A model generated the notes under the pieces. It was not told the DNA's origin and did no database searches. It worked only from the letters and a program-made list of their open reading frames with translations. This document shows, piece after piece, positions 7,025 to 15,100 of a stretch of DNA of 44,939 nt. Each line of letters begins with the position of its first letter. Positions within the stretch are counted from its first letter, which is position 1. Source of the stretch: a virus. Location: the IMG/VR virus record IMGVR_UViG_3300020152_000008, positions 1 through 44,939 of that record; one strand, 5' to 3'. Both the position numbers and the translations under genes were made by a program.

Positions 7025-7401
7025 GCGGTTCTGGATATACGCGACGCGAGGAAATTGCGCGGATCATCGCGCCGAACCCATGGGACGCCTACGATGCTTG
7101 CGTTGCGGCCGGGCAAGAACAGCACCCGGACAAGTCGTTCCTGATCAAGCCGTCCCTCGCCAAAGCCGACGCCATCCTCGCCCTCCCGCCCCTCTCTGCC
7201 GCTTCTGAGTTGGTGGGGGCGTTGGAAGACGCGCTGTTCGCCTTGGAGAGCGCGAAGGCGTTCATCCTGAAGCGGTCCGGCACGACGAACCCGTTCCGTG
7301 AAGACACGATCACGCGGGTCCAAGGCGCTCTCGCCGCCCTCAAGGCTCTACCCTGTGGAGGGGATTTTAGTGCGGTCGGACGCGAGAGGTTGGATCCGTG
7401 A
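7021..7401 (+). CDS. Hypothetical helical protein
   Basis: 126 residues from a GTG start set by the overlap with the previous stop. Central helices (SELVGALEDALFALESAKAF) are followed by RVQGALAALKAL. The sequence resembles loosely the many small phage proteins in which a GALE-DALF-type helix pair recurs. A GC-rich repeat follows at its 3' end. Function unknown. Confidence 0.55.
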   Translation: MSGSGYTRREEIARIIAPNPWDAYDACVAAGQEQHPDKSFLIKPSLAKADAILALPPLSAASELVGALEDALFALESAKAFILKRSGTTNPFREDTITRVQGALAALKALPCGGDFSAVGRERLDP

Positions 7402-7946
7402 TGGAGCGCTGGCTTCCGATTGCTGGTACGGACGGCAAGTTCGAGGTGTCGGACCACGGAAGGGTGCGCGGTCCTCGCGGCCTGAAGACGACGACACCGG
7501 ATCGCTATGGCTACCCGCGATCCTTCCTATTCCTCAACGGCGAGCGCGTCGGCAAGAGCGTGCACAGCCTCGTGGCCGCAGCCTTCATCGGCCCGAGGCC
7601 CGCGGGTTACGACGTGGACCACATCGACCGCGACAAGGCCAACAACCGCGTTGAGAACCTGCGGTACGTCACGCACGCCGAGAACATGCGCCTGGCCTTC
7701 CCAGATCGGAAGGTGCATCCGCCGCGCCCGCCCCGGCCGCCACGCTCGCGGGTGAAGCGCGGGCCGGCGTCCCTTAAGGGCGAGATGAACGGCCGGAGCG
7801 TCCTTACGGCTGAACAGGTCCAGGCCATCCGCAGCGCGGCGCGGCCCGGCTACGGCGCGGCCCTCGCCCGCCAGTACGGCGTCTCGAAGGTCACGATCAG
7901 CGACATCCTTGCCGGCCGCACATGGAAGACCGAACCCAATGAATAA
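7401..7946 (+). CDS. NUMOD4-HNH homing-type endonuclease with C-terminal HTH
   Basis: 181 residues. Order: NUMOD4 DNA-binding motif (residues about 3-30: WLPIAGTDGKFEVSDHGRVR), HNH_3 nuclease (about 50-95: VHSLVAAAFIGP, VDHIDRDKANNRVENLRYVTHAENM, with catalytic His in VDHID and Asn residues in NNRVENL), proline/arginine linker, and a C-terminal HTH (about 130-175) of the kind used for site recognition. Genes like this are free-standing homing endonucleases that spread between phages. A GTG at 7398 is an alternative start. It overlaps the next gene by 8 bases. Confidence 0.88.
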   Translation: MERWLPIAGTDGKFEVSDHGRVRGPRGLKTTTPDRYGYPRSFLFLNGERVGKSVHSLVAAAFIGPRPAGYDVDHIDRDKANNRVENLRYVTHAENMRLAFPDRKVHPPRPPRPPRSRVKRGPASLKGEMNGRSVLTAEQVQAIRSAARPGYGAALARQYGVSKVTISDILAGRTWKTEPNE

Positions 7947-8391
7947 CCTCAACCTACAAGAGATAGCAGATAGGGCTGGCTGGCTCGCTGCTTTCGCCGA
8001 AACCTCGTTCCAGAGCCGCGAGGACCGCGACCGCCTGCTCGACATCGGCGACCGCGACATCCCCCTCCTCATCTCAGAACTCCAGAAGGCGAGGGAGGAG
8101 AACGCCGCGCTAATGAGCGTGCCGGACTACTGGCGCGCTGTCTTCGGGGATGACTCGTACACGCCCGCCGTGCTGCGGAACGTCAAGCACATGCACCCGA
8201 CGACAGTGAAGGACGTCTTCGAGCGCGTGAAGGGCACGGACGTAGCCGACGTGATCGTGGGCCTGATCTTCTCGTGCCAGATCGCCAACAATCGCGCCGA
8301 GGTCTTCTGCAACGAGATGCACGCCGCCCGCCAAGCCCTCTCCCCCGCTCCTGTTGGGTCTCCTCCTACCTCTGGAGGTGGAGAGCCGTGA
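7939..8391 (+). CDS. Hypothetical protein
   Basis: 150 residues. The start at 7939 lies inside the end of the HNH gene. The N-terminal third is helical and charged. A conserved-looking centre reads VPDYWRAVFGDDSYTPAVLRN. The tail (LSPAPVGSPPTSGGGEP) is encoded by a GC-rich repeat related to that ending the zinc-ribbon gene at 5465. No family recognised. Confidence 0.6.
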   Translation: MNNLNLQEIADRAGWLAAFAETSFQSREDRDRLLDIGDRDIPLLISELQKAREENAALMSVPDYWRAVFGDDSYTPAVLRNVKHMHPTTVKDVFERVKGTDVADVIVGLIFSCQIANNRAEVFCNEMHAARQALSPAPVGSPPTSGGGEP

Positions 8392-8750
8392 CCGACCTTC
8401 CGCCCCGGCTCCTCGCCTCGGAGGTCTGCGCACTCGGCCGCTTCAGCAAGCGCAGCCTGGCTGAGCGCGTGGCCGACGGGCGGATGCCGCGGCCGATCGA
8501 CCGGGGCCGTGAAGCCATCTTCGACCGAGACGCTGTTCTCCTCGCGCTAGGCATGGTGAAACCAGATGCCGACCAACAATCAGACCCGTGGGCCTTCGAT
8601 CCAGATGCCTACCGTGAAGCTCTCTCTCGGCAAGTTCGTGGTCGCCCTCGCCCCCCGGGCCGACGGGACCCGCCGCGTGCTGTTCCAGGTTCCGCCACGG
8701 CTCCGGCCCTCCGGGTGGTCGCCGACAATTCCGCTGCCTCGGACGGGTGA
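8388..8750 (+). CDS. Excisionase-like HTH protein (AlpA/HTH_17 type)
   Basis: 120 residues from GTG 8388, with RBS GGAGG at 8374-8378. Residues 6-55 (LLASEVCALGRFSKRSLAERVADGRMPRPID, then AIFDRDAVLLAL) form a MerR/AlpA-like winged helix typical of phage recombination directionality factors. The reading frame continues 185 bases into the integrase gene in another frame, and its tail past residue 60 has low-complexity Arg/Pro character. The core domain is secure. Whether the long tail is translated protein of value is less sure. Position directly before int supports an Xis role. Confidence 0.7.
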   Translation: MTDLPPRLLASEVCALGRFSKRSLAERVADGRMPRPIDRGREAIFDRDAVLLALGMVKPDADQQSDPWAFDPDAYREALSRQVRGRPRPPGRRDPPRAVPGSATAPALRVVADNSAASDG

Positions 8751-9792
8751 GCGCACGGGCGACCTGACGAACGCCGCCGAGGTGGCGCGGATCCAGGCTG
8801 ACGCGAAGGCGCTGTATGCCGAACTCGAGGCCGCCCGTCGCGGCGAGCCGGTGAAGCAGGGCCGCACCTTCGAGACGCTGGCCGCATCCTGGCGCCGCAC
8901 CGACGAATACCGCGATCTCAAGCCGAGGACGCAGACCGGCTACGAGGAGAACGTGCGCCGGATCGAAGCCTGGTCGGAGGCATGCGGCCACCCGGACCCG
9001 GCCCGGCTGACGCAACAGGGCGTGCGCGCCTTCTTCGCCGAGTTCGATGATCGGCCGTGGGTGAAGTGGCACGTCCGCAAGGTGCTGCGCATCCTGATGA
9101 ACCATGCCGTCGCCGTCGGCTGGAGGGCGGACAATCCCGTCGAGGGCATCCGGGTCAAGATGCCGAAGTCCACCGTCGCGATCTGGGAGCCGGAGGACGT
9201 CGAGGCCTATGCCTGGGCGGCCATCGGCGCCGGTCAGCCGGACCTCGCGGGCGTGATCATGATGGAATGGGAGATCGGCCAGCGGCTCACCGACGCGATC
9301 CTCTTCCGGCGTGGGGCCGAATACGAGGCCGCTGAGGGCGTGTTCCGGTTCTGGCAGTCCAAGACCAACAGCTACGTCACCATCCCCGTCAGCGACCGCC
9401 TACGGGCGATTCTGGCCCATCTGAAGCGCGACGGCTCGCCGTACCTGTTCCACGACGGCGGAACCGGCCGGCCCTTCCGCGACGTCAACCGCCTCGGCCA
9501 CGTCTTTGAAGAGGTGCGCGACCGTCTGGTGCTGCCCTCGTTGCCGGACACCCGCACGTCTGAGGAGCAGGAGGACCACCCGGTGCACGAGCGGCATCGC
9601 GTCCTGCGGGCCCTGCGCCACAGCTGCGTCGTCCAGCTGGCCCGCTACGGCTGCACGGTCCCCGAAATCGCCAGCATCACCGGCCACAGCATCCAGACCG
9701 TCGAGAGCATCCTGTCGACCTACCTGCCGCGTGATAACGTCGTGGCCTGGAACGCCCAGCGGAAGCGCGGGCTGATCAAGGAGAGCGCATGA
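8566..9792 (+). CDS. int: Tyrosine-recombinase integrase
   Basis: 408 residues (395 if the ATG at 8605 is used). It has an arm-binding N-terminus, a SAM-like core-binding domain at about residues 98-190, and a catalytic domain at about 205-400. Catalytic residues visible: Arg240 (GQRLTDAI), Lys266 (WQSKTNS), Arg351 (LRALRHS), His374 (TGHSIQT) and nucleophile Tyr386 (STYLPRD). The box II position normally His (HxLR) is Arg348 here. It integrates the phage at a tRNA-Pro gene, judging from the attP about 250 bases downstream. It overlaps the excisionase-like gene heavily, as lambda xis and int do to a lesser degree. Confidence 0.93.
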   Translation: MPTNNQTRGPSIQMPTVKLSLGKFVVALAPRADGTRRVLFQVPPRLRPSGWSPTIPLPRTGERTGDLTNAAEVARIQADAKALYAELEAARRGEPVKQGRTFETLAASWRRTDEYRDLKPRTQTGYEENVRRIEAWSEACGHPDPARLTQQGVRAFFAEFDDRPWVKWHVRKVLRILMNHAVAVGWRADNPVEGIRVKMPKSTVAIWEPEDVEAYAWAAIGAGQPDLAGVIMMEWEIGQRLTDAILFRRGAEYEAAEGVFRFWQSKTNSYVTIPVSDRLRAILAHLKRDGSPYLFHDGGTGRPFRDVNRLGHVFEEVRDRLVLPSLPDTRTSEEQEDHPVHERHRVLRALRHSCVVQLARYGCTVPEIASITGHSIQTVESILSTYLPRDNVVAWNAQRKRGLIKESA

Positions 9793-9986
9793 GCGACCGC
9801 CCGAAGTTGTACGTCTGGACACAGGCCGGCACGGAAGTGCTGGAGACCGACGAGCATGGCCGCGCGGAGTGGACCAGCCCGGAGACGGGCGAGACCTACT
9901 ACGTCTTGCTCCGCACGCACGCGACGGAACCGCCCGTGAACAAACAGTCTGACGGTCGGTCTGACACCGAGTCACACGGTCGCTAG
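9789..9986 (+). CDS. Small hypothetical downstream of int
   Basis: 65 residues, coupled to int by a 4-base overlap. Residues 5-45 look like two beta hairpins (KLYVWTQAGTEVLETD, AEWTSPETGETYYVLL). The C-terminus runs over the left attP arm repeat (9950-9959). Function unknown. Confidence 0.55.
   Translation: MSDRPKLYVWTQAGTEVLETDEHGRAEWTSPETGETYYVLLRTHATEPPVNKQSDGRSDTESHGR
9950..9959 (+). repeat. Putative integrase arm site, left
   Basis: TGACGGTCGG, repeated in the same direction at 10172-10181. The two copies sit about 110 bases either side of the centre of the tRNA-Pro half. Paired direct repeats flanking an attachment core are typical of tyrosine-integrase arm sites. A partial copy (ACGGTCG) lies at about 9977. 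Confidence 0.45.
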
Positions 9987-10043
9987 ATGTTCTCTTGCCC
10001 GAACCCCGCGAAGCCCTTACACGCCAACGTCCGCAGTTCTGGA

Positions 10044-10087
10044 CGGGGCGTAGCGCAGCCTGGTAGCGCATCTGCTTTGGGAGCAGA
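10044..10087 (+). other. Probable attP core: 5' half of tRNA-Pro(UGG)
   Basis: These 44 bases reproduce the 5' half of a proteobacterial tRNA-Pro: acceptor strand CGGGGCG, the unpaired TA, D-arm GCGC-AGCCTGGTA-GCGC, and a complete anticodon arm TCTGC-TTTGGGA-GCAGA with anticodon TGG at 10078-10080. No variable loop, T-arm or pairing 3' acceptor strand follows, so it cannot be a functional tRNA. It lies in a 206-base gene-free stretch next to int. It is best read as the region of identity with a host tRNA-Pro gene through which the phage integrates. The 5' half rather than the more usual 3' half is carried. Confidence 0.8.
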
Positions 10088-10171
10088 CAGACGCCCTTGT
10101 TTTCGCACGGGATCGTCAGAGAAACCCCTGCAAAACCGCGCACGGGAATTCAACCACTTACGGGTAGAGTT

Positions 10172-10181
10172 TGACGGTCGG
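10172..10181 (+). repeat. Putative integrase arm site, right
   Basis: Second copy of TGACGGTCGG, same orientation as the one at 9950-9959 and at a mirror distance from the attP core. It also overlaps the ribosome-binding region of the gene at 10193, so integrase binding could affect that gene. Confidence 0.45.
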
Positions 10182-10192
10182 AGGGTGAGTTT

Positions 10193-10486
10193 ATGAGCGA
10201 CATCGATACGCCGCAGGCTGCGTGGGCGCGACTGGAGCTTGGCCGCGAGTACCTCAAGGATCGGCAGTACGTTCGGGTGGAAAAGCGCCGCCCCGTCACC
10301 GTGGATAGAGGGCAGGCTGGACCGAGAGCCCGACCCGTCGAGGTTTGGGAGTTCACCGTTGAGGAGCTTGAAGGCCGACTGCCCCACGGCGAGCCGTTTG
10401 TGGTTCAGCAGTATGTGGAGATGACGACCGCCACGGTTGTCGAAGGCCCCTTCCTTCTGAAGGCCCTCACTTCAGCGGAACGCTGA
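10193..10486 (+). CDS. Hypothetical protein right of attP
   Basis: 97 residues, RBS GGAGGG about 10179-10184. The sequence looks beta-rich with an acidic middle (VEVWEFTVEELEGRLP). It ends in a tail-to-tail overlap of 20 bases with the leftward holin-like gene. Because it lies beyond the attachment site, integration would separate it from int and place it at the other prophage end. Function unknown. Confidence 0.65.
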   Translation: MSDIDTPQAAWARLELGREYLKDRQYVRVEKRRPVTVDRGQAGPRARPVEVWEFTVEELEGRLPHGEPFVVQQYVEMTTATVVEGPFLLKALTSAER

Positions 10487-10718
10487 CCACAGCCGGGACC
10501 GGCTCCGGAACGTGCGGCGTCTCCAGCTTCTCGTAGACCTGCAGCGCGAGCCAGCCGATCACGCCGGCCGCGATGGTCCAGGCTCCGCGCCGGGCGCCCT
10601 TGACGGTGTCCTTGAGCTCTGAGATGGACACGCCCAGCGCCTCGTAGCGCAGCGTGCACTCCCGCTCGTGGCTCTCGATCTTGGCGTAGGCGCCCTCCAC
10701 CGTCTTCCTCTCTGCCAC
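10467..10718 (-). CDS. Holin-like / XhlA-type membrane protein
   Basis: 83 residues. N-terminal charged helix (ERKTVEGAYAKIESHERECTLRYEALGVSISELK), then one transmembrane segment (about 46-64: AWTIAAGVIGWLALQVYEKL) and a proline-rich tail. This N-coil plus single-helix plan is that of XhlA/hemolysin-type phage lysis proteins. Last gene of the late region, next to spanins and endolysin, which supports a lysis role. Topology fits a one-helix holin or accessory holin. Confidence 0.6.
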   Translation of the reverse strand: MAERKTVEGAYAKIESHERECTLRYEALGVSISELKDTVKGARRGAWTIAAGVIGWLALQVYEKLETPHVPEPVPAVVSVPLK

Positions 10719-10760
10719 GTCGGTCTCTCCTCAATTCCCCGACACGGCGGCCGGTTCGGT

Positions 10761-11069
10761 CTAGTCGCCGCCGGGTTCAGCCGGCGGGCATTCGAAGGGC
10801 AGGATCGCCCCGTTGGTCACCGCCCAGCGGCAGATGCGGCCGACGGCGCGGTCACGGCGCTCGCCCCAGCCCTCGATGGCGATCTCGTGCGCGTCCAGAG
10901 CCGCCTCACTTTCGAGCGCCGCCGGGTCCAGGCGCGGCTTCGGCTCCGGCCGCAGGTCCTCGGCAGGCGGGAATACGAGAGACGTCGGTGCCTTGTGCGC
11001 GCAGCCTTGCGCAGCCAAGAGCAACACGACGATCGCTAGGCTTAGCGTCGGGCAGGGGCGCAACCGCAT
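10761..11069 (-). CDS. Rz1-like outer-membrane spanin lipoprotein
   Basis: 102 residues. Basic start, hydrophobic signal and lipobox LAAQGC with Cys at about residue 23, then a proline-rich mature part (FPPAEDLRPEPKPRLDP). This is the signature of o-spanins, which are lipidated in the outer membrane and join the i-spanin to fuse the two membranes in the last step of lysis. Its first 164 bases overlap the Rz-like gene in another frame, the usual nested Rz/Rz1 arrangement. Two cysteines near the C-terminus (GRICRW, PFECPP) are unusual extras. Confidence 0.78.
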   Translation of the reverse strand: MRLRPCPTLSLAIVVLLLAAQGCAHKAPTSLVFPPAEDLRPEPKPRLDPAALESEAALDAHEIAIEGWGERRDRAVGRICRWAVTNGAILPFECPPAEPGGD

Positions 11070-11337
11070 CGGACAGGTCCTTTTCCAGGGTGGTGACGGC
11101 GGCGGTGTCGTTCACGCGCTCGGCGCCGGCCGTCTCCTTGGCGCCGGCGTCCCGTTCCAGCGCGGCCGAGCGCGCTGCGGCGAGTTCGGCGGCATCGGCC
11201 ACCTTCTGCCGGCGGGCGCCGTCGCACTGGCCCAGCATGAAGGCCGGGGCGAAGACGACCGCGGCGCCGACGAGAGCCGGCCACCACTTCGCGAAGATCG
11301 CTCGGGCGCGGAGGGCGGCGATGGCGGGGAAGATCAA
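10906..11337 (-). CDS. Rz-like inner-membrane spanin
   Basis: 143 residues from a TTG start (11335-11337) that overlaps the endolysin stop as TTGA. No ATG or GTG lies suitably nearby, so coupling decides the start. N-terminal transmembrane helix at about residues 18-36 (KWWPALVGAAVVFAPAFML), then a long Ala/Glu/Arg periplasmic helix, and a C-terminal part with CARLRAQGTDVSRIPACRG typical of proteobacterial phage Rz proteins. It pairs with the nested Rz1-like lipoprotein. Confidence 0.75.
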   Translation of the reverse strand: MIFPAIAALRARAIFAKWWPALVGAAVVFAPAFMLGQCDGARRQKVADAAELAAARSAALERDAGAKETAGAERVNDTAAVTTLEKDLSDAVAPLPDAKPSDRRVALGCARLRAQGTDVSRIPACRGPAAGAEAAPGPGGARK

Positions 11338-11819
11338 GGCGCCCTCGCGATCTCGTAGTGCGGCCCGTCGATGAAGACGCGCTTCTTCCCGAGCTTGCGC
11401 CTGCGGGCGACATAGGCCTCGACGGCTGCCGCCAGGCCCTGCGGCGTGCCGTCCAGCGCCAGGAACGGCCGATCCCATACGCCGCCCCAACGAAGCGGCA
11501 GGCCCATCTCGCGGGCGGCGGTATGCATGGCCGAGGCGATGTGGAAGATCGGGCCCCACTCCCAGCGCGGCTTGCCGTTGATCCAGGGCACGAGGTCCAC
11601 CGCGTGGCCGTAGCCGTCCGGCTGCGGCAGGTGCTTGCTGTCCATGGTCTCGCTGGCGCCGCTCGCGACCATTCGCTGCTGGTCCTGGGTGGTGCGCAGG
11701 CCGTCGAACACGGTGAAGTCCTGCGTCGACAGGACGATGGCGCGCTGCACCACCCGCACCATGCGCGGCTCTACGCCGGCCAGTTCGCGCATCGACTTGG
11801 CTCCAAGGGCGAAGGTCAT
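11334..11819 (-). CDS. M15-family peptidase endolysin
   Basis: 161 residues. Zinc-peptidase motifs of the M15 / VanY-like endolysin family: SKHLPQPDGYGHAVDL supplies the first His and Asp ligands and GPHYEI the second His, with FDGLRTTQDQQ upstream matching the usual substrate-binding loop. Such enzymes cleave peptide cross-links (L-Ala-D-Glu or D-Ala-D-Ala type) in peptidoglycan. There is no signal sequence, so release needs a holin. It is the first of the endolysin-Rz-Rz1 cassette. Confidence 0.9.
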   Translation of the reverse strand: MTFALGAKSMRELAGVEPRMVRVVQRAIVLSTQDFTVFDGLRTTQDQQRMVASGASETMDSKHLPQPDGYGHAVDLVPWINGKPRWEWGPIFHIASAMHTAAREMGLPLRWGGVWDRPFLALDGTPQGLAAAVEAYVARRRKLGKKRVFIDGPHYEIARAP

Positions 11820-12148
11820 TTGCTGGGGTCCACTTCGACGGGGGGCTGGTCGGGGTTCATCGGCGGCATGGGCGCCGTGCCGAATCCAAAGCCGCCGCCG
11901 AACAGGCCGCCGCGGGCCTGGGTCACGGCGACGCCGACCTTGCCGAGCTCTCCGGCCAACTCGAGCAGGGCCAGCTTCTGGTCGCGGCCGACCGACAGGA
12001 ACACGAGCGTCAGGATCGCCACGGCCGGGAACGGCGCGATCATCCAGACCGTTTCGGCCGACGCGCGATGAGCGCAGTAGGAGAGCAGCAGGAAGTTCGC
12101 GATCCCGCCGGCGAACGTGCAGAGGTGCAGGACGGTCGGGACCCGCAT
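11816..12148 (-). CDS. Putative holin, two-helix membrane protein
   Basis: 110 residues. Two hydrophobic helices (about 4-24 and 34-52) joined by a short polar loop with HRASAET, a charged middle and a Gly/Pro-rich C-terminus. Position between tailspike and endolysin, coupled to both by short overlaps, is where a holin is expected. With the single-helix protein at 10467 there are two holin candidates, possibly holin and antiholin. Family not recognised. Confidence 0.55.
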   Translation of the reverse strand: MRVPTVLHLCTFAGGIANFLLLSYCAHRASAETVWMIAPFPAVAILTLVFLSVGRDQKLALLELAGELGKVGVAVTQARGGLFGGGFGFGTAPMPPMNPDQPPVEVDPSK

Positions 12149-15100
12149 CAGGTCACCGCCATGATCGCGTTCGTGAGGACTTCGACCATCTGCTCGCGCA
12201 GGGCGCCCTCGCCGAAGTGGATGGTGTCGCTGATCGCGGCGTGCAGGACGCCGGTGTCGGCGTCGGCCGTGCCGGTGATCTCCCAGCCGACCTCGGCGCT
12301 CATGTGCGCGTAGACCGGCACGAAGTAGACGTTGCTGTCGCCGCCGGCCCGCTTGTTGCGGATCAGGGTGTTCAGCAGTTCGATGGTCTCGCGGTGGCCG
12401 CGCTCCCAGCGGGCGTCGCCGTTCGAGGAGCGGGGCTGGCACGGGAACCAGACCAGGATCTTCGCCGTCGCCAGCGCAGCCCGCGTCTGGTCGATCATGA
12501 TCTCCAGCGACTGCTCGATCAGCGCCGGGGCGGATTCGAAGTCGTCGGTGATGTCGTTCGTGCCGAGACAGATGATCACCGCGTCCGGGTCGGCGTAGCT
12601 GAACCGCGACAGGTAGAACGCCATGTCGAAGGCGTAGCCGTTCTGGACGACGCCGGGGTCGTAGCTGGCGTCGTCCGCCTTCAGGAACGGGTTCTGATTG
12701 ACCTTGTTGGCGTGGCTGTCCGCCTGATAGGTCGCCTCGTCGCCCGGCGCTACCGGCGGCAGGGTCGTGTCGATGTAGACGTACTCGGTCGCCTTCTTGC
12801 CCTCGCGACCCTCGCCGTCCGTGCCGTCCTGGTTCGTGCCGGACTCGTCGCGGCCGACCAGAGTGCCGATGAAGCTCGGCGTCAGGCCCGCCGCCTCCAT
12901 CTTCTGGCGCACCAGGTCGGCCGTGCCGCGGTTCGTCAGCGAGTCGCCGATGAACAGCAGGTTCGGCGAGCCGGTGTCCGTCGCCGGGGCGGTCAGGATC
13001 GTGACATCGACGCGCCGGCGGTTGCTGTAACCCCGGTCGGCCTGGCGGAAGTCGAACGTGCCGGCCGCGCCGCACTCGTCCGCGTCGATGACGATCTGCC
13101 CCGCGGGCTCGTAGGAGGCAGCGTAGCGGTCTGGGGTCGTCCGCAGGGAGCAGAAGCCCGCGACGACCGGATCATGCTCGTCCGCGCGCCGCTGCATGAC
13201 GTTCTGCGGGTAGAAGGGCAGGCGGCGGCCCTCGCGCAGGAACAGGTGCGTCGGGTAGATCGGCTCGTTGGCGTCGCCGATGACGGGATAGTCGCCGACG
13301 TTCAGCGCCCGGATGCGCCGCGGCGACACCGCGAACTGGCCGCCGCACACGATCAGGCCGGAGAAGGCGGAGGCGCAGCCCACACCCATCCAGTTCGCGC
13401 CGATCACGTCGCTGTCGACCTGACCTTCGCAGGTATAGACGGCTGCGGTCGAACTGAACTTCTCCTCCAGCGTCATGTTCACGCTGTCGGCCAGCTGCGC
13501 GCCGCGGCCCTTGTAGAAGTACAGCCGCGGCGTGCCGAAGTCGTCGGCCGTGCCGGTCTCGACGTAGACGCGCGCGAAGTAGTACTCGTTGCCGATCAGG
13601 GTGCGGCTGATGCTTTCGCCGTAGAGGATGGACGTTTCCACGCCGCCCTGGGTGACGCCGCGCGTTAGGCCCAGCGCGGTCAGGTCGCTGTCGGTCACGT
13701 CCGCGTAGGCGTTCAGGGACGACTTCGACGCCTGGTCCGGGTAGTTGCCCGCCCGGAACATGTTCTCGGCGGCGGTGTCCTCGACATCGGGCTTGGCGGC
13801 CAGGCTGGCGGCCGAGAGCGTCGGCACGCCGCCATAGTCCTCGAGGTCGATCCCTTCGATGGGGAACGGGCGGATGGCGAACTGCCCCGCACCCATGATC
13901 AGCCCGGCCGGCGCCGCACTGACGCCGAGGCCGATGCGCTTGGCCGTCACCCGCGCCGGGTCCACCTGGGCATTGAAGATGTAGCTGCGGACCGTCGAGG
14001 AGAACTCGGTCTCCAGCGTCAGGTTGTTGTTGCCGTGGGTCGCCCCGGCCTCGGTGTAGAAGAAGATGCGCGGCGTGCCGAACGCGCCGGCGCTGGCCGC
14101 CTGCACGTAGACGCGGGCGAAGATGTATTCCGTCCCGGTGAGCTCGTCGGCGAGATTGATGGCGTAGATGGCCGCGCTGTTGGACCCGCGCTCCACGCCG
14201 GTCGTGAAGCCGAGATCGGTCAGCTCGGTCGCGGTGAAGCTGTCCGAGACGTTCCCGCTGAACAGGATGATGTCGGGGTGCTCGGGGTCGAGCGAGTTGT
14301 AGAACTCGTTGCGGGCATAGCCGGCCGTGGTCGGTGCGGCGCCCAGCGTTTCCCGCCAGCCGGCCGCGTCGGTCTCGGCCTGGATCGACCGCGAGAACGC
14401 GGTCAGGTCGAAGGTGGCGAAGGCGTCCGCGCCGGTGGCGTAGAGGCCCTTGTCGGCGGCGACGGTTACGCCAGCCCATGCCTGCACGGTGGCGTCATAG
14501 GCCAGAACGTCGGCCCCGATCTCGACGCCGAGGTTCTGGCGAGCCGTGGCGGTGTCGACGACGTTGCTGAACGTCAGGTCGGCCCGGTTGGCGACCGTGG
14601 CGGTAGCGTTGGCCTCGGCCGTCTCCGCACCCGCCTGCGCGGCCTCGGCTGCGGCCTGAGCCGTCTCTGCAGCGGCTTGAGCGGTTTCAGCGTTCGTCTC
14701 GGCCGTGGCGGCTGCAGTCGCGCTGGTGGCCGCTTCATCGGCCTTGTCCGTCGCGATGCCCGCCTGCGTGGTGGCGGTCCCGGCGCTGGTGCTGGCGGAG
14801 TCGGCCGAATCCGCAGCGTCGGCAGCCTCGGACGTGGCCGTTGCAGCGGCGGCCGTGGCGACACCCGCCTGGGTGACGGCGGTCGCGGCGTTCGTGCTCG
14901 CCGAGGCCACGGCCGCGTCGAAGGCCGTCAAGGTCCGGTCGGTGTCGAACGACAGGCCGTCGTCGCCCCAGATCGCCACAGTGCCTGCACGGGCGGCGGC
15001 CGTCGGGAGAACGAACCCGTCCTCGCCATAGGGGACCAGCAGCGTGCGGTCGGCCTGGCGCTTGAGGTCCTGTTCCCGCGCCGTCAGGCGGTCGAGGTCG

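Noticed and set aside
8189-8199. Near match to the late element (ATGCACCCG)
   Set aside because: Lies in the middle of a rightward early gene, with the first two bases not matching, and no leftward gene follows closely. Same for 22631-22641 inside the gp12-like gene, which encodes RVHVR there.
10044-10120. A complete tRNA-Pro gene
   Set aside because: Only the acceptor 5' strand, D-arm and anticodon arm are present. No T-arm or pairing 3' acceptor strand follows.
14590-14940. CRISPR-like or tandem DNA repeat in the tailspike
   Set aside because: The periodic sequence encodes Ala/Thr/Glu helical repeats of a fibre shaft. There are no fixed-length identical repeats with unique spacers.
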